Shown piece after piece: positions 16,563-23,911 of a stretch of 34,362 bases of DNA. The notes beneath the pieces are model-generated. The model saw only the letters and a program-made list of their open reading frames with translations. It was not told the DNA's origin and did not search any database. A program made the position numbers and the translations under genes. Within the stretch, counting starts at the first letter, position 1. Every line of letters starts with the position of its first letter. The stretch is taken from positions 1-34,362 of the forward strand of contig SVSK01000020.1 in NCBI GenBank assembly GCA_015064345.1, given 5' to 3'. This DNA comes from Oscillospiraceae bacterium. Lineage in GTDB: Bacteria > Bacillota > Clostridia > Oscillospirales > CAG-272.

Positions 16563-17837
16563 ATGATACTTACAAAAGAACAGCAGGCCATACTTGACGG
16601 TGAAAAGGGTGAAACGCTTGCCAAGGTAATGAAAACGCTCGTTATGTACGGCGATGCCTTTGAAGCAGAAAAACTCGTTCCCATCACCTCAAAATACAAC
16701 CACCTTGTAACCTCCTTCGGCCTCAAGGTTATGTCTCCCGTGTACGATCTGATGCAGCAGCTTCTGGACGCAGGTGTTTGCTCCGATCAGAAGTTCTCGG
16801 TGGACCCCCGTCCTCTTGATAAGAATGTACCCGCTAACTTCTTACAAAATTTCGTGTTTAACAAGTTCATGTATACAAAGCAAAGCTTCTACGAAAATCA
16901 GCTTGATAAGCTTGGACTTATGGACAAAAACGCGTTCACCTGTACCTGCTATATGGACGAGGTAGGCAACAAGCCGAAGAAGGGCGAAATCCTTTCATGG
17001 GCAGAGTCAAGCGCGGTGGTTTATGCAAACTCCGTACTTGGTGCGAGATGCAATAGAAACTCAGGTATTATTGATATTATGGGTTCTATCGTAGGCTACG
17101 TTCCCTACTTCGGACTTCTCACCGACGAGGGCAGACGTGCAACTTGGGTAGTTAAGGTAGAAACAACAAAGAAGCCCGAAGCACAGCTCCTCGGTTCTGC
17201 CATCGGTATGAAGGTTATGGAGGACGTTCCTTACGTCGTTGGCCTTGATAAGTGGATCGGAGACGAGCTTAATGATTCTGCCTGCGCATATCTCAAGGAT
17301 TTCGGCGCTGCTACTGCTTCAAACGGCGCGGTAGGTCTATATCACATAGCAAACCTCACACCTGAAGCAGTTGAGCTTGGTGAGAGCCTTATCGTCGAGG
17401 GTGCAAAGGAATACGTCATCGACGACGCTGAGCTTGAAAGAGTAAAGAACAATTATCCCGTTATCTGGAAGAATCCTGATGCGGCACCTAAGCTTTGCTT
17501 CGTCGGTTGTCCTCATCTTTCTCTCGAGCAGCTCAAGGATTGGACACTCAGTATTGAGGCTGAACTGAAGAAGAACGGCAAAAAGAAAGTTGTTATTGAT
17601 ACGGTATTTACCGCCGCTCCCGCAGTTCTTGAAGCATTTAACAAGACAGAATACGCCGAGAGACTTAAGGCAACAGGCGTTATTACCTCGTACATCTGTC
17701 CTCTGATGTATATGAACAATCCTCTTTGCAAGAAGATGCCCGTTATTACATCCTCTAACAAGCTCCGCACTTACACAAGCTCCAGATATTACACAGACGC
17801 AGAAATTCTCAATACTATTACGGGAGGTAAAAACTAA
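16563..17837 (+). CDS. Aconitase X catalytic (large) subunit (DUF521 family)
   Basis: Start MILTKEQQAILDGEKGETLAKVMKTLVMYGDAFEAEKLVPITS; NSVLGARCNRNSGIIDIMGSIVGYVP; pairs with the swivel subunit downstream. Confidence 0.9.
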   Translation: MILTKEQQAILDGEKGETLAKVMKTLVMYGDAFEAEKLVPITSKYNHLVTSFGLKVMSPVYDLMQQLLDAGVCSDQKFSVDPRPLDKNVPANFLQNFVFNKFMYTKQSFYENQLDKLGLMDKNAFTCTCYMDEVGNKPKKGEILSWAESSAVVYANSVLGARCNRNSGIIDIMGSIVGYVPYFGLLTDEGRRATWVVKVETTKKPEAQLLGSAIGMKVMEDVPYVVGLDKWIGDELNDSACAYLKDFGAATASNGAVGLYHIANLTPEAVELGESLIVEGAKEYVIDDAELERVKNNYPVIWKNPDAAPKLCFVGCPHLSLEQLKDWTLSIEAELKKNGKKKVVIDTVFTAAPAVLEAFNKTEYAERLKATGVITSYICPLMYMNNPLCKKMPVITSSNKLRTYTSSRYYTDAEILNTITGGKN

Positions 17838-18280
17838 TGAAACAGTTCAAAGGAAGAGTGGTTACTCCCGGCGAGGTTTCTGCCGAAGCGGTTGTAACAA
17901 AAGAAGGATTCAACACACTTGCTTCATTCCAGATGGCGTTGCAGTTTGGTGATAAAGAAGTAAAATGCGGCGACCAGAGCAATAAAGAGCTCTACGGGAA
18001 GCCTCTCTTGGGCAAGGCCCTTTGCCTGCCGCAGACCATTGGCTCCACCACAGGCGGTCTTGTACTTTATTGCGCCTGTGCAATGGAGAAAAACCCTGCT
18101 TGTATGCTTTTTGCAGGTCACATCGACTCACTTGCAGCTGCCGGTGCTATCCTTGCAGACGTTTGGGTTGACGGCGTGACAATGCCCGTTGTGGACTCCC
18201 TCGGAGACGAATTCCTAGCCTATGTGAAAGACGGAATGAAGATCACCGTAAAGCCTGACGGCGTTGTTGAAGTAGAATAA
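17837..18280 (+). CDS. Aconitase X swivel (small) subunit (DUF126 family)
   Basis: GRVVTPGEVSAEAVVTKEGFN, GKALCLPQTIGSTTGG; TAATG overlap with the large subunit. Confidence 0.9.
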   Translation: MKQFKGRVVTPGEVSAEAVVTKEGFNTLASFQMALQFGDKEVKCGDQSNKELYGKPLLGKALCLPQTIGSTTGGLVLYCACAMEKNPACMLFAGHIDSLAAAGAILADVWVDGVTMPVVDSLGDEFLAYVKDGMKITVKPDGVVEVE

Positions 18281-18301
18281 GTTCGCATTTTCACAAAAAT
18301 T

Positions 18302-18331
18302 AAAGCCTTGCTTCTCCGGCAAGGCTTTTTT
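18302..18331 (+). terminator. Intrinsic terminator of the OYE-AcnX operon
   Basis: AAAGCCTTGC-ttctcc-GGCAAGGCTTTTTT. Confidence 0.85.
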
Positions 18332-18377
18332 ATTCTGACAGCATCACTTGATACTGCTGTTTATTTGAAAGGTACTG

Positions 18378-18572
18378 TTAAATTCCGTACACCAGCCACA
18401 GATAAACGTAGGCAGGGATGATTGCCGCAAGTGTGAACGGAATACCGATCTTGAAAAAGTCGGAATTTTTGACGGTGTAGCCTTCTTTTCGAAGAATACC
18501 AATACCAGTAATATTTGCCGACGCACCGATAGGTGTACAGTTGCCGCCGAGAGTTGCACCCGAAAGAAGCAT
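18378..18572 (-). pseudogene. 3' fragment of an ArsB/NhaD-like (SLC13-type) permease
   Basis: LLSGATLGGNCTPIGASANITGIGILRKEGYTV...FFKIGIPFTLAAIIPAYVYLW matches the C-terminal part of the family; frame closed at 18588. Confidence 0.7.
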
Positions 18573-18603
18573 ATCGCTTACCCCTTTCTAATATCTTACT
18601 GTT

Positions 18604-19650
18604 TTATACTATCTTGAATCCCTCATCACGAAGTGTTTTTGTGATAAGGTTAACGTGGTCAAAATCTCTTGTTTCCATTTCTATACGAAGGAAGCATCCG
18701 TTTACACTTTCTGTGTCTCCCTTTTCGTAGTGTACTCCCGTTACGTTTCCGCCGCAATCCGCAATGATTCTTGAAATCTCCTTCAGCTGGCCGGGTTTGT
18801 CGATAAGCTCGATTAGCAGGCTTGTTGATCCACCGGACTTGAGAAGACCTCGGTCTATTACGCGGGACAGGCTGGTAACGTCAATATTACCACCCGACAC
18901 AACGGCAACCACATGCTTGTTTTTCAGATCGAATTTGTTGAACATAACCGCCGCAACCGCAACTGCTCCCGCGCCTTCGGCAATCATTTTCTGCTTTTCA
19001 ATAAGGGCGAGAATAGCTGAAGAAACCTCGTCGTCAGTCACAAGGGCGATCTCGTCTACGTACTCCTTCACAAGGGCGTATGTGTTCTCACCCGGCTTCT
19101 TTACGGCAATGCCGTCAGCGATCGTGGAGACTGATGAGAGGCACTCGATCTCGCCGTCCTTTACCGAATTGTACATGCTCGGTGCTCCCGCCACTTGAAC
19201 GCCGTATATCTTTATTGACGGTCTGATCTGCTTTGCAGTATATGCGATGCCTGAGATCAGTCCCCCGCCACCGATTGGAACGACGATTGCGTCTATGTTG
19301 TCAAGGTCGCTTAAAATCTCAAGCGCAATCGTTCCCTAACCTGCAATAACGTTTTCGTCATCAAACGGATGCACGAACGTGTAGCCTTCGCTTTCCTTAA
19401 GTTCAAGCGCCTTTGCGTAGGCGTCATCGCAGCATCCCTCCACAAGGCAAACATCAGCGCCAAAGCCCTTTGTGGCTTCAACCTTTGAGATCGGAGCGGA
19501 ATCGGGCAAGCAAATGAGTGACCTTGTTCCGTTCTTTGTAGCTGCCAGGCCTACTCCTTGAGCGTGATTTCCCGCCGAGCACGCTATTACACCTTTTTTC
19601 TTTTCCTCCTCGGAGAGCATTTCTAGTCGATTTGGAAAGGCAGTCGTTCT
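18604..19650 (-). pseudogene. ilvA: Threonine ammonia-lyase, N-terminally truncated with an in-frame amber codon
   Basis: ACSAGNHAQGVG, ...HPFDDENVIAG* (TAG at 19336-19338) then same frame GTIALEILSDLDNIDAIVVPIGGGGLISGIAYTAK...; ACT-like C-terminus. Confidence 0.85.
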
Positions 19651-19765
19651 TTAATCACACAACTTGTTTGCAACTTTCGGAAGTTTTTCGCAAAATCATC
19701 ACATAGGGAGAGTATAGTATCCTTGTTTTACAAAATCCACCGAAGGAGGTAATTTCAAAGAAAGG

Positions 19766-20155
19766 ATGAACCGAGTACAATTCAGGCATGAAGTAAAACA
19801 TGAGATCAGCACTCACGATATGCTGATCCTGCGGCAGAGACTTAAAGCGGTAATGAAGCCCGACTCCCACGCAGTAAACGGACAATATGATATTCGCAGT
19901 TTGTATTTTGACAACATTTACGATAAAGCACTTCGAGAAAAGCTTGACGGTACAAGCACATCCGATGAATCCGAAGGCTCAGCAAGACCCGGCAATTCCG
20001 GCAGTTCCACAAGTCGCCCATCAAGCGGAGACTTCAATTTCGGTTCCGGCTCTATGGGCAGCAGAAGCGGCAACTCAACCGGCTGGACATGGATTCTTGT
20101 ATCAGTAGCCATCCTCGCAGTGGGAATTATCATTGCGAAGAAATACAAATATTAA
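19766..20155 (+). pseudogene. Chimeric remnant: N-terminus of a VTC (polyphosphate polymerase-like) domain fused to a CotH-like C-terminal tail with TM
   Basis: FRHEVKHEISTHDMLILRQRLKAVMKPD...YDIRSLYFDNIYDKALREKLDG then STSDESEGSARPGNSG...FNFGSGSMGS...WILVSVAILAVGIIIAKKYKY; SD aaggaggt upstream. Confidence 0.65.
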
Positions 20156-20180
20156 AAATCAACATCCCCCAAGAATCACA

Positions 20181-20219
20181 AAAGCCTTACTGATTCATTT
20201 CAGCAAGGCTTTGTTTTTT
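20181..20219 (+). terminator. Intrinsic terminator
   Basis: AAAGCCTTACTGA-ttcatt-TCAGCAAGGCTTTgtttttt. Confidence 0.8.
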
Positions 20220-20250
20220 ATACCGGTTAAGACTCTATCGTCGGTGGATT

Positions 20251-21366
20251 TTATTTTATTTCCTTAGCGCTTTCGTGAATAATATCGCACATTCTGCGGT
20301 GCCACTCGGCTTCGCGCCACATTCCCACAAACTGCGGTGCGCAGAAGTTGCTGGTTGCAATTCCCGCATAAGCACCTGTTTTTGTAGCAGTTTTAACACC
20401 AAGCTCGTTTAGCTCGAGGATCCAATCCCAGTTCAGCATAGGCCCGTCTTTGTAGTCAATTACCGACCAGCACTCCGTTGTAACAAAGGGCATGTTCCTC
20501 TTTTTTGCCCACCGACCGATTCGCTCTATTCCGCTCACAAGGGCAGAGTCGAAATAGTCCTTGTCCTCGCGGTAAATACGCTCTCCGTCGAATGCCATTT
20601 TGACGTATCCCGTATCCTCAAATCTTTCGTACTTGTAGCCCACTCTTGCGTAGTAATCGGTAAATGATACCATCCAGGTGTGCACTTCCATAAAGTCAAG
20701 GAAACTGATGTCAGGTGCATCATCCCCGAAATTCGTGCAACAAGAGAAGGTCACAGGCACGGCAGGGTAACTATCCTTGAAAATTCTTACGGTTTCTCTC
20801 ATCCATTCTACAGATGTGGAATCGAAATATTCCACTTTACCGTGAATATCGGTGAAAAACGGTGCCCATATATCAAAAGGCCACTCGTTGCAGAAATCTA
20901 CGTAGAGAATGGTGTCAGCCATCCCCCAACCATCAATTCTATGCAGAAGCTCTGTCCAAATGTTCGCGTGGTCACGGGGAGTTTTTATTTTCAGATGAAC
21001 GTTGTCCATGTCTTTGCGATACCAGGATGATAGGCCAACCCGTATCCCGTACTTCTTGCAAGCGGACAGGAAATCCCGAAGAGCGTCGTGAACGGTAATT
21101 TTCGTCAGCATAGGGCTTCCCCAGGAGTTTTGATTCCATTCGGGAGGCATTAGCCATTCTTTATGCGGGTCCACTGCAAAGAGATGCGGGTAAGGGTCAA
21201 TACGCACAGCGTCGTATCCTCTCTCCTTCAGTTCAAGTAGTGCGGTGTCCCAATTTTCAAACCCACCACCGGACCAACGTCTTTCCAGCCACGAGAAATC
21301 CCACATTGCGATGGCAAAGGGCCCATCAAAGCCGAAAAGTGCGCGTGTTTTTTCTTTGATAGTCAT
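20251..21366 (-). CDS. Cellulase-like glycoside hydrolase (GH-A clan type TIM barrel)
   Basis: DFCNEWPFD (acid/base Glu context), TTECWSVID (nucleophile Glu context), no signal peptide; SD aggag. Confidence 0.75.
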   Translation of the reverse strand: MTIKEKTRALFGFDGPFAIAMWDFSWLERRWSGGGFENWDTALLELKERGYDAVRIDPYPHLFAVDPHKEWLMPPEWNQNSWGSPMLTKITVHDALRDFLSACKKYGIRVGLSSWYRKDMDNVHLKIKTPRDHANIWTELLHRIDGWGMADTILYVDFCNEWPFDIWAPFFTDIHGKVEYFDSTSVEWMRETVRIFKDSYPAVPVTFSCCTNFGDDAPDISFLDFMEVHTWMVSFTDYYARVGYKYERFEDTGYVKMAFDGERIYREDKDYFDSALVSGIERIGRWAKKRNMPFVTTECWSVIDYKDGPMLNWDWILELNELGVKTATKTGAYAGIATSNFCAPQFVGMWREAEWHRRMCDIIHESAKEIK

Positions 21367-21433
21367 TCATTTCTCCTGTGCAGATAAGGATTTTTTATTG
21401 TTCAACGGTTTCCAATGCTTGTATTTTTATGTT

Positions 21434-23704
21434 TTATTCAACAAAAATATCTCCTATGCCGTGTTCCACACCAATGAGGCCCACTTCAGCAAGCTGTTCG
21501 GGAGTCATAACGGTACCGCAGGCGGCATTTGCTGTCTCAAGCGCTTCCGCTATAGTAATCGGGGTCTTGTTGCGCTTTGAGTTGTACACGGTAACTCTGC
21601 CGTTTTCCACGGATATATCTTCAATCTCCGACATCAGGAAATACGCGTCCTCCACGTCCATCAGCTTAGTGCTCTTGTATTGCTGACTGGGGAGCCATGT
21701 TCTGTATGACTTATCAAAGAAGAAGTAGTTGTCCTTCACCACGTTGTTTCCGGGAGCTCTCAAGTACATGGGGTCGAAAGCATTTTCGGGGTCGAAGCTG
21801 CCGTGGATTCCCTTGAGCTCAGGGAAAGTTTCCTGCCAAAGCTCGCTCTGCAGTTTGGCGTTTACCTTTCGGTTTTTTGGCTCGCCTGCAAGCCAGTCGG
21901 AATTGTAGGTGGGAGAGATCGCCTGGAAAGCGGAACGGCCTGCCTTGATGATCAGGTTGTTTGTCATTTTGCTGTCGCGGGAGTACGCCAGAGAAAGCCC
22001 GTGGCCCGTGCAGTTGTAAACGATATTGCCGTACACAGTTGCGCCGAGAGAGTCCTCGTCTACGGTGATTCCCTGCACTCCGACAATGTCTATCATGGAA
22101 TAGTAGCCTGTATTCATAACCACGTTGTACCTGCAGATCGTACCGTAAGCATATCCGTGCATGCTGAGAGTACCGCCGTCACAGAAGAACTGGCAGGTAT
22201 CATGAATGTAGTTATATTCGATAAGATGGAGAGGTCCTCTTGTGGCAACGCCAAGGTCAGTGGAGTCAGTCACTTCGTTGTGGCATACCGTGCCTCCGCA
22301 ACCGCTCATTTCAACGCCAAATGCCAGCGTAGTGCGTGTGTCCCAGTTGTGAATGTAGTTGTTGCAAATGAGATTGTTTGACTTTGTCAGGGTTTCAGCC
22401 TCGCCGCCTGTTACCACGATGCCGTTTTCACCGACGTAGCCTATTTCGTTGCCAATGAATTTGAAGTTCACACCTGTTCCCTTCACGCCCTTTCCATAAA
22501 CGCCTTGAATGGTGCATGAGGTAATTGTGAGGTTGTTTGTCTCGAACGTGATGCCGCTTTTCAGAGAAGACTCAAAGGTTATGTTCTCGAAAGTTAAGTA
22601 TTCGGCATCGGTTATGTCAACAATGCTTCCGTCAAGAAGAGGCATGGTGAAATACGCTGTCTCAAAATCCTCTTCGGGGTAGTAGTAAAGCACCGCACTG
22701 TGGTCGATATAGAATTCCCCGGGCACGTCCAGCTCTTCGGGAATGTTATAGAAGTAAAGTAGTCCTCCCTCTACAGGATTCCATCCGTTTGAATAGGGGA
22801 GAAGCATAGTATCGCTGTCATCATAAAGCTCTGTAACGCCGGTATCGTCTCTGAACCAGATGAAACGGTAGTGTCCTCTTACGAACAAGTCCTCACGATT
22901 CTTCCAGGAAAGCACACGTTCCATATGCTCGTTCCCATATTCGATCACCGTTGCTTTGGGGTGAAGCTCCTTAGGGCTGTCGTAGTCCTCGAGAGTTACG
23001 TTACCCTCTCCGTCCAGGAAATATCCTCCCTCGATCTCGATCCAGCCTTCGTCAGCGTTGGGATAGCGTGCCAAGGTCATTTCCTGCCCGTTTACAAGGA
23101 TAATGCTTGCTTTGTTATAGTACTTCTTGTTTGTGAGCATTTCGGCAATGTCATCCGCGGTGTACCCGAACTTGCCAAGATCCAGCATATACAGCTTGTC
23201 CTGCACGTCCTCGGGGAACAGCGCGAGAGTGTCTCCGCTTGCTTTCTCGAATGCTGTGTAGTCAAATGAAGTGCCGCCGTTTATAACAGCACCGTCTTCA
23301 CCAATGTAGCGGATGGGGCAAGACTCGCTTCCCGTGTCAGCAGAGGTAAACTCAATAGTCTCGGTAATGTGATACGTGCCGCCCTCGATTATTATATCAA
23401 TTCCGGAAAGCGACGACTTGTCAAGAGAGCGAACAGCGTCTCGTGCAGCCTCAATGGTAGGAAACGGGTCATTCTTTGTGCCGCGGGCGTTTTGCTTTCC
23501 GCTTGATGAGACATAAACTGTCAGAACGCCGTCTTCAAGCTCACCGTACATAGGCGCGTTGTCGTCGTCTTTCGAAAACATACCGCGAATGATTCGGATC
23601 AGATTTAGTTTTTCGGAAAACGATTCTATTGAAACTGCATTTGCGCTTGCGACTACGCCAAAGCTTACAAAGAGAACGAGAATTAACGAAACTACTCTTT
23701 TCAT
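21434..23704 (-). CDS. Secreted right-handed parallel beta-helix repeat protein
   Basis: Signal peptide MKRVVSLILVLFVSFGVVASANA; TVYVSSSGKQNARGTKNDPFPTIEAARDAVR; repeated N-x-I/V beta-helix coils. Confidence 0.85.
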   Translation of the reverse strand: MKRVVSLILVLFVSFGVVASANAVSIESFSEKLNLIRIIRGMFSKDDDNAPMYGELEDGVLTVYVSSSGKQNARGTKNDPFPTIEAARDAVRSLDKSSLSGIDIIIEGGTYHITETIEFTSADTGSESCPIRYIGEDGAVINGGTSFDYTAFEKASGDTLALFPEDVQDKLYMLDLGKFGYTADDIAEMLTNKKYYNKASIILVNGQEMTLARYPNADEGWIEIEGGYFLDGEGNVTLEDYDSPKELHPKATVIEYGNEHMERVLSWKNREDLFVRGHYRFIWFRDDTGVTELYDDSDTMLLPYSNGWNPVEGGLLYFYNIPEELDVPGEFYIDHSAVLYYYPEEDFETAYFTMPLLDGSIVDITDAEYLTFENITFESSLKSGITFETNNLTITSCTIQGVYGKGVKGTGVNFKFIGNEIGYVGENGIVVTGGEAETLTKSNNLICNNYIHNWDTRTTLAFGVEMSGCGGTVCHNEVTDSTDLGVATRGPLHLIEYNYIHDTCQFFCDGGTLSMHGYAYGTICRYNVVMNTGYYSMIDIVGVQGITVDEDSLGATVYGNIVYNCTGHGLSLAYSRDSKMTNNLIIKAGRSAFQAISPTYNSDWLAGEPKNRKVNAKLQSELWQETFPELKGIHGSFDPENAFDPMYLRAPGNNVVKDNYFFFDKSYRTWLPSQQYKSTKLMDVEDAYFLMSEIEDISVENGRVTVYNSKRNKTPITIAEALETANAACGTVMTPEQLAEVGLIGVEHGIGDIFVE

Positions 23705-23739
23705 AGTAACCTCTCCTACGGTGGGATGTGTATATAATT

Positions 23740-23768
23740 ATTATACAGCGATACGCCTCTTTTGTAAA
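23740..23768 (-). promoter_or_regulatory. Sigma70 promoter for the beta-helix/GH pair
   Basis: Minus strand TTTACA-N17-TATAAT. Confidence 0.75.
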
Positions 23769-23840
23769 TAAGTTAAGGTGGCGAATTTTGCGTCTTTGAG
23801 GTAAGATAGTATTCATCTCATGAAAATTCCCGCAAACAAA

Positions 23841-23885
23841 TACAGCTACGGTCAACTCAGGTCAACCGTAGCTGTAATTTTTATT
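23841..23885. terminator. Terminator-like hairpin downstream of the VWA/SLH gene
   Basis: TACAGCTACGGT-N12-ACCGTAGCTGTA, 12-bp perfect stem. Confidence 0.7.
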
Positions 23886-23911
23886 TAGTTGTCATCGGAC
23901 TCGCCGATTGC

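Noticed and set aside
19336-19338. Amber codon recoding or readthrough in the threonine ammonia-lyase
   Set aside because: The same gene also lacks its N-terminus and sits among other gene fragments, so simple pseudogenisation is the better explanation.
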